From the NCBI RefSeq assembly GCF_004343505.1, contig NZ_SLXU01000003.1, positions 142,586 through 206,585 of the forward strand: a stretch of 64,000 bases of DNA. The letters are read 5' to 3'. The position numbers and the translations under genes were made by a program. The notes beneath the pieces were generated by a model. It saw only the letters and a program-made list of their open reading frames with translations. It was not told the DNA's origin and ran no database searches. Below are positions 1 through 7,909 of the stretch, in pieces. Position 1 is the stretch's first letter. The number at the start of each line of letters is the position of its first letter. The stretch is from Rhodovulum bhavnagarense (GTDB taxonomy: Bacteria > Pseudomonadota > Alphaproteobacteria > Rhodobacterales > Rhodobacteraceae).

Positions 1-1129
1 CCAACGGGCCGCCCAGTTGAACCGCCTTGATCGGGCGGCCAGTGGCCGTGCCGCCGCCGATATCGGTGACGAGTTCACCCAGCGAAATGCCAAATCCTGT
101 TTCGAACAGCCCGCCATATCGCACGTTGCCGCCGATTTGTACCGCAACTGTCCCGCGTGAGCGCACCGTGCCATGCGCGGCATAGCCAGGGGCGCCATCG
201 GCAAGGATATGTGGCACGGCTGCAAGCGTCAGCACGTTATTGACCACCGTTGGTCGCCCCAGGAACCCGGCGATCGCGGGCAAGGGCGGTTTGGGGCGTA
301 CCGTGCCGCGCTTGCCCTCCAACGAGTTCAACAACGCGGTTTCCTCGCCGCAGACATAGGCCCCCGCGCCCAGTCGCAGCTCTATCGAAAAGCCGATATC
401 GGTCAGCACATGATCGGAAAATACATTAATGGCATCTTTTAGTATTCTGTTTGCATTAGTATATTCGGATCTGAGATAGATGAAGCCCCGATCGGCCCCG
501 ACCGCGCGGCCCGCAATCGTCATGCCCTCCAAAAGGGCAAAGGGATCGCCTTCCATCAGCATCCGATCGGCAAAGGTGCCGCTGTCACCCTCGTCTGCAT
601 TGGCCACGATCACCTTGGACGGCGCGTTGGTTTCCAGCGTGGTGCGCCACTTGATCCCGGCGGGAAATCCCGCACCGCCGCGTCCGCGCAAACCGCTTTG
701 GATGATTTCCTCGACGATTTCCATTGGGGTCATGGCTTGTGCCCGTGCCAGGCCTGAAAGGCCTCCATGGGCGCGATAGGCGTCGAGGTCCAGCGGGTCG
801 ATCACACCGCATCGGGCAAAGGTCAGGCGTGTCTGACGGGCGAAAAAAGGAATGTCCCCGATTGCTCCAAGGGCCTTGGGGTGATCGGTAAAATCGTTTT
901 CAAATAATAATCCTACATCGTCTTCTTCAAGTGGCCCAAAGCCCGTTCGAACACCTTCGCGCGAGACTTCCAGCAAGGGTTCGAGCCAGACCATCCCGCG
1001 CGATCCGGTCCGCACCAGGTTCAGTCCGATCCCGCGGCGGCTTGCCTCTTGCTCAATACGCAGTGCAACGGCCTCGGCCCCCAGGGCCAGCGCCGCCGTG
1101 TCGCGCGGAAGGTATAGCGTGAGTGTCAT
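1..1129 (-). CDS. fdsB: NAD-dependent formate dehydrogenase, flavoprotein (beta) subunit, 3' end cut by window edge
   Basis: Read on the minus strand from an ATG at 1129, the frame stays open to base 1, giving 376 codons with no stop; the C-terminus lies outside the window. The product is NuoF-like: it binds FMN, NAD and one 4Fe-4S cluster and passes electrons from formate to NAD in the cytoplasm. Visible signatures are GRGGAGFPAG (FMN/NADH loop), ADEGDSGTFADRML, GAYVCGEETALL and PTVVNNVLTLAAVPHI. The N-terminal part is the thioredoxin-like domain of FdsB, which separates it from plain NuoF. The ATG overlaps the fdsG stop in an ATGA, so the two are translationally coupled. Two short patches (about 425-480 and 898-915) use AT-rich codons such as AGA, ATA, CTA and TTA, unlike the rest of the gene. 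The cluster-ligand cysteines would be beyond the edge. Confidence 0.9.
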   Translation of the reverse strand, partial: MTLTLYLPRDTAALALGAEAVALRIEQEASRRGIGLNLVRTGSRGMVWLEPLLEVSREGVRTGFGPLEEDDVGLLFENDFTDHPKALGAIGDIPFFARQTRLTFARCGVIDPLDLDAYRAHGGLSGLARAQAMTPMEIVEEIIQSGLRGRGGAGFPAGIKWRTTLETNAPSKVIVANADEGDSGTFADRMLMEGDPFALLEGMTIAGRAVGADRGFIYLRSEYTNANRILKDAINVFSDHVLTDIGFSIELRLGAGAYVCGEETALLNSLEGKRGTVRPKPPLPAIAGFLGRPTVVNNVLTLAAVPHILADGAPGYAAHGTVRSRGTVAVQIGGNVRYGGLFETGFGISLGELVTDIGGGTATGRPIKAVQLGGPL

Positions 1130-1578
1130 TTCTCCAGCTCCGCCAAAAGCGCCTCTGCCCCGGCCCGACCGCGCGGTACGCCGTTGATCGTCGCCGCAGG
1201 CGCACAGGAACAAAGGCCAAGACAATAGACCGGTTCCAGCGTCACCACGCCATCGGCGGTGGTCTCGTGCCAGTCAACCGACAGTGCGCGGCGCAGGGCC
1301 TCGCCAAGTTCCGCGCCGCCCATCGCCTGGCATGCCTCGCCCCGGCAAACCCGCAGGAGGTATCGACCGGCGGGAGCAGTGCGGAAATCGGGATAGAAAG
1401 TGACGACGCCATGCAATTCGGCGCGGGACAGATCCAGCACATGCGCGATTTCCGGCAAGGTCTCGGCTGGGATATGGCCGAATTCCGCCTGAACCGCGTG
1501 CAGCACCGGCAGAACCGGGCCGTCGAGATGGCGATGGGCCTCGGCAATCTGGCGGGCGCGTGGGACGGGGTCGGTCAT
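1126..1578 (-). CDS. fdsG: NAD-dependent formate dehydrogenase, gamma subunit (NuoE-like 2Fe-2S protein)
   Basis: 150 residues. A thioredoxin-fold 2Fe-2S protein of the NuoE/HoxE family that relays electrons next to FdsB. The four cluster cysteines are all present: C78 and C83 (CRGEAC) and C119 and C123 (CLGLC). An in-frame ATG lies 12 codons upstream (1614), but the start at 1578 has a GGAG Shine-Dalgarno a few bases ahead and gives MTDPVPRAR, the usual family N-terminus. It is the first gene of the operon and overlaps fdsB by 4 bp. A palindrome lies 18-33 bp upstream of the start. NuoE of complex I is the main alternative, but the pairing with an FdsB-type partner and the absence of other nuo genes favour formate dehydrogenase. 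Confidence 0.9.
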   Translation of the reverse strand: MTDPVPRARQIAEAHRHLDGPVLPVLHAVQAEFGHIPAETLPEIAHVLDLSRAELHGVVTFYPDFRTAPAGRYLLRVCRGEACQAMGGAELGEALRRALSVDWHETTADGVVTLEPVYCLGLCSCAPAATINGVPRGRAGAEALLAELEK

Positions 1579-1595
1579 GGGAGGCTCCGGTAGAT

Positions 1596-1611
1596 GCATA
1601 CGCCAGTATGC
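1596..1611. promoter_or_regulatory. Palindrome upstream of fdsGB, candidate operator
   Basis: GCATAC and GTATGC form a perfect inverted repeat around a 4-bp spacer, immediately upstream of the fdsG Shine-Dalgarno. Position and symmetry suit a repressor or activator site for the formate dehydrogenase operon. No regulator gene is visible in the window, so the binding protein is unknown, and a chance palindrome is possible. Confidence 0.35.
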
Positions 1612-1687
1612 CAACCAAGCGCCCTGCCGATCAATCCACAGGCGACACCGCAGGCGGGGAAACCGACCTTGTTTGGGCGCGCGCGGC

Positions 1688-2392
1688 TCAGTCCGTGGAA
1701 ACGGTCTGCCAACGTGCCTCGAGCATTTCTATCGCCCTGACACGGTCCTCGGTCCTGGGATGGCTCATCAACCAGGCAGGAACCACGCCGCCGCGCGCGC
1801 CGGCCAGGCGTTCGAGCTTGGCAAAAAGCTTCTTTTGCGGCCCCGTGCCGATCCCGGCCTTGGTCAGCAATGCGGCGGCATAGGCATCAGCCTCGTATTC
1901 GTCCTGCCGCGACAGGCGCGCGCTCAGCACACGACTGAGCGCATTCGCGACGAATACCCCGATACCGGGCAGAAACCGCGCCAGCACCATCGCCAGCGCC
2001 GTGCGCAGCGCGTTCTGGCCGGAAAAGTCGATCATCCGCCGTCGTGTATGCCCCAGTGCGACATGCCCCAATTCATGCGCGATGACGCTGGCCAGTTCCT
2101 CGGCCGTGACCTCACCCGCGCGATAGCGATCATAGAATCCGCGGGTAAGGAAAATGCGCCCGTCAGGCGCGGCCAGTCCGTTGACCGGAGCGATCTCGTA
2201 AATGTCGACGCGGATGCGAGGCAGGTCCAGAGCCTGCGCCATGCGATCGGTCAGCGCCTTGATCCGCGCATCTGCCAGCTCGGTCGATCTCGCGTCCAGT
2301 TCGCGCCGTGTTCGCCATGCAGAGAAATGATACATGGCAAGGGCGTAAAGGACGGCCAGCAGAATCGGGGTCAGCTTGAGCATGGATCGCAT
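1688..2392 (-). CDS. M48 family zinc metallopeptidase, membrane-anchored
   Basis: 234 residues from the chosen ATG (2392). An N-terminal hydrophobic segment (about residues 5-22) anchors it in the membrane. The zinc site is complete: HELGH at 106-110, with the third ligand E165 in DEYEAD. Family members (HtpX, LoiP/YcaL, BepA-like) degrade or assemble envelope proteins; this short form with one N-terminal anchor resembles the YcaL/LoiP group more than HtpX, which has several transmembrane helices. The open frame extends to 2494, but the extra 34 residues run into the divergent gene and look non-native; 2383 is another possible start. It diverges from the lysozyme-like gene at 2509. The substrate cannot be told from the sequence. 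Confidence 0.8.
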   Translation of the reverse strand: MRSMLKLTPILLAVLYALAMYHFSAWRTRRELDARSTELADARIKALTDRMAQALDLPRIRVDIYEIAPVNGLAAPDGRIFLTRGFYDRYRAGEVTAEELASVIAHELGHVALGHTRRRMIDFSGQNALRTALAMVLARFLPGIGVFVANALSRVLSARLSRQDEYEADAYAAALLTKAGIGTGPQKKLFAKLERLAGARGGVVPAWLMSHPRTEDRVRAIEMLEARWQTVSTD

Positions 2393-2508
2393 ATGGGGCG
2401 CGTTGGTGGCCACGGCAAGCCACACCGCCAGGCAACGGCGGGTGAAACCGAATCTGAACCCTTGATTGTCAGGCTCCGGTGGTAGTCTGGACACGAAAGG
2501 AATTCGGG

Positions 2509-3267
2509 ATGTCGATCGGTTTGCGCTCGCTGGTGCTGGTCGTGGTTCTTGCCGTGCCGCCCCGTGATGCGACGGCGGGGGCGATGTCGTTGCTGGGTGA
2601 CGGCGGTTTCTTGGGTTCGGGCGCGGGCGGGGCCCTGATCGCCGCGCGTCCGGAATCCTCCTCGATCACAGGCCCCAGCCTGTTTGCAGGGATCGGTGGG
2701 ACGGGGATCTTGGCGCCGATGGCGCGGCGCGGCGCGGCGACCGCACCGCCGGATGGAATGCCATGGCTGGGGGCGGCGGGAACGCGCGACGCGGTCGCCG
2801 CCGGCATCCGCGACCTGGTCGCCCGAGCCGAGGCGGGGACGAAAGGCTATGACGCCGTACAGCATGGCGCAAGGCTGCGTCCGCCGCGTGCGCCCACCCG
2901 CATGACCCTTGCCGAGATCGATGCCTGGATTCGTGCCACCCCCGGCCAGCCCCATGCCATCGGCCGTTACCAGTTCATTCCCTCGACGCTGCGCCGCCTC
3001 GTGGCCGAGTTGGGCGTCGCGCAAAGCGCGGTGTTTTCGCCCGCGCTTCAGGACGCTTTGGCTGATCGTCTGCTGGACGAGGCGGGGCTGAGCGATCTTC
3101 TGGCCGGGCGGTTGGCCCGCCGGGCATTCATGAACAACCTCGCACGGGTTTGGGCGGGGCTGCCGAATTCGGGTGGAAAATCCCATTATCATGGCTTCGC
3201 AGGCAACCGCGCAACGATGTCCTGGGCGCAATTCGAGACGCAGATGGGCAGGATCTTTCCCGGCTGA
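2509..3267 (+). CDS. Exported lysozyme-like (muramidase-fold) protein
   Basis: 252 residues from the ATG at 2509, which follows AAGGA at good spacing; the ATG-like upstream start at 2479 has no such site. Residues 1-24 form a signal peptide ending near ATAGA. A glycine-rich linker follows, then a C-terminal domain with RAEAGTKGYDAV and a GRYQFIPSTL motif. The glutamate in AEAG followed by the G-RYQF-P-TL motif is typical of phage-lysozyme/transglycosylase folds that cut the glycan chains of peptidoglycan. Likely periplasmic. No phage genes are nearby and homologous genes are chromosomal in the group, so this is taken as a resident envelope enzyme. Catalytic activity is inferred, not shown. 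Confidence 0.65.
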   Translation: MSIGLRSLVLVVVLAVPPRDATAGAMSLLGDGGFLGSGAGGALIAARPESSSITGPSLFAGIGGTGILAPMARRGAATAPPDGMPWLGAAGTRDAVAAGIRDLVARAEAGTKGYDAVQHGARLRPPRAPTRMTLAEIDAWIRATPGQPHAIGRYQFIPSTLRRLVAELGVAQSAVFSPALQDALADRLLDEAGLSDLLAGRLARRAFMNNLARVWAGLPNSGGKSHYHGFAGNRATMSWAQFETQMGRIFPG

Positions 3268-3285
3268 GGGGCACATGGGGCGCGC

Positions 3286-4470
3286 TTATCGGCTCAGCGT
3301 TCTCATGCCGCGCTCGATCCCTTCCAGCGTCATGGGCACCATGCTGTTCCCGAAAATCTCGCGGATCATGCCGATCGACTGGGTATAGTCCCAGAACTTT
3401 TCTGGAACGGGGTTGATCCAAAGGCTATCGGGCCAGGCCGCGCGGGCACGTTCCAGCCAGATGCGTCCAGGCTCGGGATTCCAGTGTTCGTTCGCGCCGC
3501 CGGCAAAGGCGATCTCGTAGGGCGACATGCTGGCATCGCCCACGAAGATACACTTGTAATCCGGGCCATAGGTATGCAGCACGTCCCAGGTCGGTATGAC
3601 CTCGCTCCAGCGGCGGCTGTTGTCGCGCCAAACGCCTTCGTAAAGACAATTGTGGAAGTAGTAATATTGCAGGTGCTTGAACTCTGCCCGCGCGGCAGAG
3701 AACAATTCCTCGACCACCGCGATGTGGTCGTCCATCGACCCGCCCACATCCAGAAATAGCAGGATCTTGACGGCGTTGCGCCGCTCTGGTCGGGTCTTGA
3801 CGTCAAGATAGCCGTGATCCGCGGTCGCGCGGATCGTGCCGTCGAGATCCAGCTCGTGATGCACGCCCTCCCGCGCCCAGCGGCGCAGCCGTTTCAGCGC
3901 GACCTTGATGTTGCGCGTGCCCAGTTCCACCGTGTCGTCCAGATTGCGAAACTCGCGCCGGTCCCAGACCTTGACCGCGCGGCGATGGCGGCTTTCGGTT
4001 TGCCCGATGCGCACACCCTCGGGGTTGTAGCCATAGGCGCCGAAGGGCGAGGTGCCGGCGGTGCCGATCCACTTGTTGCCGCCCTGGTGGCGGTCCTTCT
4101 GTTCGCGCAGGCGCTCCTTGAGGGCCTCCATCAACTTGTCAAATCCGCCGAGGGATTCGATCTGCGCGCGCTCTTCCTCGGACAAGTGCCGTTCGGCCAG
4201 TTTGCGCAGCCAGTCCTCGGGAAGATCCAGCGCTTCCAGCACGTCGCCCGGTGCGATCTGTTCCAATCCGCCAAAAGCTTGCGCGAAGGCTTGGTCGAAA
4301 CGGTCAAGAAGCCGTTCGTCCTTTACCAGGACAGTCCGGGCGAGGAAATAGAATGCCTCCGCGTCATAGGTCACGAGACCGGCTTTCACGCCATCGAGAA
4401 AACTCAGGTATTCGCGCAGGGAGACGGGGATGCCGGCATCGCGCAGGGTCTGGAAAAAAGGCAGGAACAT
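3286..4470 (-). CDS. CoxE-like protein with von Willebrand factor A domain
   Basis: 394 residues, cytoplasmic, no signal. The N-terminal half is helical and charged. The C-terminal half is a VWA domain whose metal site reads DVGGSM at 241-246, so the first serine of the canonical DxSxS is a glycine. This is the CoxE/YehP-like group of VWA proteins that work with MoxR AAA ATPases in metalloenzyme maturation or complex assembly. A MoxR ATPase is encoded about 2 kb upstream on the same strand (6425-7264), with a DUF2927 lipoprotein and a GNAT gene between them, so the pair probably works together. Its client protein is unknown; no carbon monoxide dehydrogenase genes are in view. Confidence 0.8.
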   Translation of the reverse strand: MFLPFFQTLRDAGIPVSLREYLSFLDGVKAGLVTYDAEAFYFLARTVLVKDERLLDRFDQAFAQAFGGLEQIAPGDVLEALDLPEDWLRKLAERHLSEEERAQIESLGGFDKLMEALKERLREQKDRHQGGNKWIGTAGTSPFGAYGYNPEGVRIGQTESRHRRAVKVWDRREFRNLDDTVELGTRNIKVALKRLRRWAREGVHHELDLDGTIRATADHGYLDVKTRPERRNAVKILLFLDVGGSMDDHIAVVEELFSAARAEFKHLQYYYFHNCLYEGVWRDNSRRWSEVIPTWDVLHTYGPDYKCIFVGDASMSPYEIAFAGGANEHWNPEPGRIWLERARAAWPDSLWINPVPEKFWDYTQSIGMIREIFGNSMVPMTLEGIERGMRTLSR

Positions 4471-4489
4471 GGGGTCCGATCGGGCAGGG

Positions 4490-5869
4490 TCAGAATGAGG
4501 GGCCTAGCCGGGGGGGCGCGGCGGGATTCAGGGCGGCGATCTCTGAGAGCCGGGCGCGCACTTCGGTTTCAGAGCCGAAACCGTAGCGCGCCCATCCCAG
4601 CGCGTCGCGGCGCACCGCGCGCGCCTCGCTGGCGCGGCCCTGCGCCTCTAGCGCCTCGGCCTTGATCATCAACATCGAGGATAAAAGCGCGGCGTTCTGC
4701 GAGTTGACCGTAGGTGCAAGATTGCGATTGATGAACTCAAGCACGATATCGGGCTGTCCCGAGGATAGCGCGAAAGCCGCCAGATGCATGGCGACATGGG
4801 CACGTTGTACACGCGTTTCTGGCCGCGCGGCATAAATCTGGCCCGCCTCAAGGAAGGCGCGCAGCGCCGCGTCGCCCTCGCTGGCAAGCGTGAGGCGTCC
4901 TTTTGCAAATAGGCTGAAGGCCAGGCGCGAATCCAACCAGCCATTCGCGCGCGCGATCTCGACCGCGCGGTCGGCGGCCTGGCGTCGCTGGCTGGCTGCG
5001 GTGCGCGGGCCAAGCGCGGTCTCGATCGCGTCGATCCAGTCGCGCGAGGTGGGTGCGACGGGCGGGCGTTGCGATATCCTTTCGCCCGCCGGGTTGAGGC
5101 GGGCCAAAAGCGCGGGCAAGCGCTGGGCGACCTCGTCCCGGGTCATCCCGTTTTCCAGCTCGGGCGCGTAATAGGCGCGCAGGACGAGCATATCGAAACC
5201 GGTCAGGACGGTGTGGAAATTATCATCGTTGAACACCGAATCCGGCAGCCGGTAAAGATCGTTGAGTGGACCAAGCGCCTGCGCCAGTTCCTCGTGCAGG
5301 CAGTCGCGCAATTCTTGCGGGCTTACATCGCCCGGCACAAAGATCGCCACTTGATCCCGCTGGGTCAGTGTTGCCCATTCCACACGATCGGACCGGCGGG
5401 CGCGACGGTACTCGTCCCAACTCGTGACGCGGGGCGCGACGAAACAGGCCGCTTGCGGGACCAGTCGTTGCAACCTGTCCCGTGGCAGAACCTCGATGGT
5501 GATCTGCGCGGCCTGGTTCGTGGCGACGCGGCGGATGTCGATGCCGGCCTCGCGTCGCAGCCGCTCAAGCAGGACGGACAGATCGGGGCCAAGGCTGGGC
5601 GGGGCCTGCCCTGTGACGCGCACCGATACAGGTTCGTCGAACCGGGTCATCGCGGGCAAGCTGCGCCCGCTTTCCATGCGAAAGGCAAGATCCAGGAAAT
5701 CCTGCGCGATCTGGGTATTCGGCCTTTCCGGCGCATCGGCCCTCGTTGGCGGAAAGGTCATGATCGGCGGCAAGGTGACCGGCCCTTGCGGCAGGCGAGA
5801 CGGGGGGGTGGACATCTGCGCGCCGCAGGCCCCGAGCAATAGGACGGACATCAGTGCTGCGCGCAGCAT
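4490..5869 (-). CDS. DUF2927-type lipoprotein
   Basis: 459 residues. It begins with a lipoprotein signal (LLLGAC, acylated Cys at about residue 15) and a proline-rich linker, so it should be anchored in the envelope facing the periplasm. The middle region, with a LHEELAQALG stretch preceded by YRRARRSDRVEWATL, matches what I know of the DUF2927 family: secreted proteins with a metalloprotease-like helix (HEELAQ). The C-terminal third is helical and repeat-like, probably TPR-related. It lies between the CoxE-like gene (20 bp downstream) and the GNAT gene (4 bp upstream), all on the minus strand, so co-transcription is likely. The function is not established. The family name is from recognition of the pattern only. 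Confidence 0.65.
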   Translation of the reverse strand: MLRAALMSVLLLGACGAQMSTPPSRLPQGPVTLPPIMTFPPTRADAPERPNTQIAQDFLDLAFRMESGRSLPAMTRFDEPVSVRVTGQAPPSLGPDLSVLLERLRREAGIDIRRVATNQAAQITIEVLPRDRLQRLVPQAACFVAPRVTSWDEYRRARRSDRVEWATLTQRDQVAIFVPGDVSPQELRDCLHEELAQALGPLNDLYRLPDSVFNDDNFHTVLTGFDMLVLRAYYAPELENGMTRDEVAQRLPALLARLNPAGERISQRPPVAPTSRDWIDAIETALGPRTAASQRRQAADRAVEIARANGWLDSRLAFSLFAKGRLTLASEGDAALRAFLEAGQIYAARPETRVQRAHVAMHLAAFALSSGQPDIVLEFINRNLAPTVNSQNAALLSSMLMIKAEALEAQGRASEARAVRRDALGWARYGFGSETEVRARLSEIAALNPAAPPRLGPSF

Positions 5870-5872
5870 GGC

Positions 5873-6319
5873 CTAGTTCCGCACGTATTTGATGAACGGC
5901 GTGACCTGTCCGATCCGATCATAAAGCTGGCGCGCGGTCGCGTTGAACGATTGCGTCATCCAGTAGACGCCGGCAACACCGCGCGCGTCGGCGGTGGCAT
6001 AGACCGCCTCGACCAGGGCCCGCCCGATCCCCGTGCCGCGCAGCGTGGGATCGACATACAGGTCTTGCAGATAGCAAACACCCTCTGGTTTCCAGCAGTG
6101 GCGGTGAAAGATGAAATGCACCAGCCCCACAGGCCGCCCTCCCATGACCGCCAGCCTGCATCCCATCTCGGGATCGCCGCCGGGCAACAGCCGCGAAAAG
6201 GTGGTCTCAAAGACCGATTGTGGAACCGAGGCCTCGTAAAAGCTCAGGTACTCCGTCCACAGACGATGCCAATCTGGTCTGTCTGCGGCCGTCAGGGGGC
6301 GGATGATGGGATCGCTCAC
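5873..6319 (-). CDS. GNAT family N-acetyltransferase
   Basis: 148 residues from the GTG at 6319, preceded by AGAGG at suitable spacing. An ATG at 6370 would add 17 basic residues with no ribosome binding site and no family match, so the GTG is preferred. The acetyl-CoA loop is clear: LYVDPTLRGTGIGRALVEA, in the order of GNAT motif A, followed by a tyrosine-bearing motif B (ARQLYDRIG). Single-domain, cytoplasmic. The substrate cannot be read from the sequence; amino acid, polyamine or protein N-termini are all possible. Its stop lies 3 bp before the DUF2927 lipoprotein start. Confidence 0.85.
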   Translation of the reverse strand: MSDPIIRPLTAADRPDWHRLWTEYLSFYEASVPQSVFETTFSRLLPGGDPEMGCRLAVMGGRPVGLVHFIFHRHCWKPEGVCYLQDLYVDPTLRGTGIGRALVEAVYATADARGVAGVYWMTQSFNATARQLYDRIGQVTPFIKYVRN

Positions 6320-6424
6320 GGGCACGGGCCTCTTGCAGCGGCGTCTGCCGGATATCTTGCCTTTGCCCATCTTGCGAGAGCGCCGACCCCTTCACAAGAG
6401 CGATTGCACCGGTCTGGGTCTTGC

Positions 6425-7264
6425 TCAGATACCGCGCCGTGCCATAAAGGCCAGCCGCTCGAACAATTGAACGTCCTGTTCGTTTTTCAACAGCGCGCCA
6501 TGCAGCCGGGGCAGGGCGGTCTTGCCCTCGCGACGCAGGTCCTCGGGGCTCAGATCCTCGGCCAGAAGCAGTTTCAGCCAGTCCAGCACCTCCGATGTCG
6601 AGGGCCTTTTCTTTAACCCGTCCGTCTCACGGATCTCGTAGAACCGGGTCAGCGCCGCATGCAGAAGATCGCGCTTGATGCCGGGGTGATGAACCCCGAC
6701 GATCCGTTTCATCGTCTCGATGTCGGGAAAGCGGATGTAGTGGAAGAAACAGCGCCGCAGGAATGCGTCGGGCAATTCCTTTTCGTTGTTCGAGGTGATG
6801 ATGACAACGGGGCGCTGCGTCGCGCGCACCGTTTCGCCGGTTTCATAGACATGAAATTCCATCCGGTCGAGTTCCTGCAGCAGGTCGTTCGGAAACTCGA
6901 TATCGGCCTTGTCGATCTCATCGATTAGCAACACCACCTTGTGCGGTGCGGTGAACGCCTCCCACAGCTTGCCACGCCTGATATAGTTGGCAATGTCATG
7001 CACCCGCGCATCGCCCAGTTGGCTGTCGCGAAGGCGGCTGACGGCATCGTATTCATAAAGCCCCTGCTGGGCGCGGGTGGTCGACTTGATATGCCATTCG
7101 ATCAGGGGCAGTCCCAGGCTCTGCGCGACCTGGCGGGCCAGTTCGGTCTTGCCGGTGCCCGGTTCGCCCTTGACCAGGAGCGGACGTTCCAGCGCGACGG
7201 CCGCGTTCACCGCAACCGCCAGGTCGTCGGCGGCGACGTAACTGTCAGTGGAGCCGAACTGCAT
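6425..7264 (-). CDS. MoxR family AAA+ ATPase
   Basis: 279 residues. Walker A is GEPGTGKT (33-40) and Walker B is VLLIDEID (around 111-118). A sensor-1 motif (ITSNNEKELP) and a HYIRFP motif follow. MoxR ATPases are chaperone-like machines that load metals or assemble complexes together with VWA-domain partners; here the likely partner is the CoxE-like protein at 3286-4470. The gene diverges from dksA, with 188 bp between the two starts. This subfamily is the CoxD/YehL-like short form rather than the longer RavA type. The client enzyme is unknown. Confidence 0.85.
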   Translation of the reverse strand: MQFGSTDSYVAADDLAVAVNAAVALERPLLVKGEPGTGKTELARQVAQSLGLPLIEWHIKSTTRAQQGLYEYDAVSRLRDSQLGDARVHDIANYIRRGKLWEAFTAPHKVVLLIDEIDKADIEFPNDLLQELDRMEFHVYETGETVRATQRPVVIITSNNEKELPDAFLRRCFFHYIRFPDIETMKRIVGVHHPGIKRDLLHAALTRFYEIRETDGLKKRPSTSEVLDWLKLLLAEDLSPEDLRREGKTALPRLHGALLKNEQDVQLFERLAFMARRGI

Positions 7265-7452
7265 GGGTCTCGTCCCCTATCCAATTGAAAATCCGGGGCG
7301 ACCATAGCGCGCCTTTCCAAAGCTTCAAGCGGCATGTAACAGGCCATAGCATAGTGACAGATGGGTGCGATTGGGCTACACGCTGCCCCAGATGCGCCGG
7401 GGGAGAGTCGCAGATGGATGATGGATCGTCCGGCAAAACCGAGGGAGCAGAG

Positions 7453-7875
7453 ATGAAAGCCGAAGTTTTCCTGCCCGACGATTACCGGCCTGCCGAAGAC
7501 GAACCTTTCATGAACGAGCGCCAGCTCGAATATTTCCGGCGCAAGCTGATCGGTCTCAAGAACGAGGTTCTCGACGAAAGCCGGAGCACGCTTGAAGGGT
7601 TGCAGGACGGAACGCGCAACATCCCCGATATCGCTGATCGCGCCAGCGAGGAAACGGATCGCGCCCTGGAACTGCGTATCCGTGACCGCCAGCGCAAGCT
7701 GGTCGCCAAGATCGATGCCGCCCTGCGCCGGATCGAGAATGGTGATTACGGATATTGCCAGGAAACCGGGGAACCGATCTCGCTCAAGCGGCTCGATGCG
7801 CGTCCCACCACAACCCTGAGCCTTGAGGCACAAGAGCGCCACGAGCGCCGAGAGCGTGTCCATCGCGACGACTGA
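7453..7875 (+). CDS. dksA: RNA polymerase-binding transcription factor DksA, zinc-finger-less type
   Basis: 140 residues from the ATG at 7453, directly after GAGGGAG. A coiled coil (about 21-95) carries the DxxDxA tip motif as D59-I-A-D62-R-A64, which enters the RNA polymerase secondary channel and modulates rRNA and amino acid promoters with ppGpp. The C-terminal globular domain has only one cysteine (C102); the other three zinc ligands of E. coli DksA are replaced (GYCQETGEP, then no second CxxC). This agrees with the zinc-independent DksA described in Rhodobacter. The frame is open 56 codons further upstream, but that part is not family-like. Confidence 0.9.
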   Translation: MKAEVFLPDDYRPAEDEPFMNERQLEYFRRKLIGLKNEVLDESRSTLEGLQDGTRNIPDIADRASEETDRALELRIRDRQRKLVAKIDAALRRIENGDYGYCQETGEPISLKRLDARPTTTLSLEAQERHERRERVHRDD

Positions 7876-7909
7876 GGCGGAACGAAAAGCCCGTCAAAGA
7901 GAGGGCATC

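Noticed and set aside
1..1129. NuoF of complex I
   Set aside because: The extended N-terminal domain and the fdsG partner without other nuo genes fit formate dehydrogenase better.
2509..3267. Prophage remnant, suggested by the lysozyme-like domain
   Set aside because: No integrase, holin or structural gene is near, and the gene has a signal peptide and sits among core genes.
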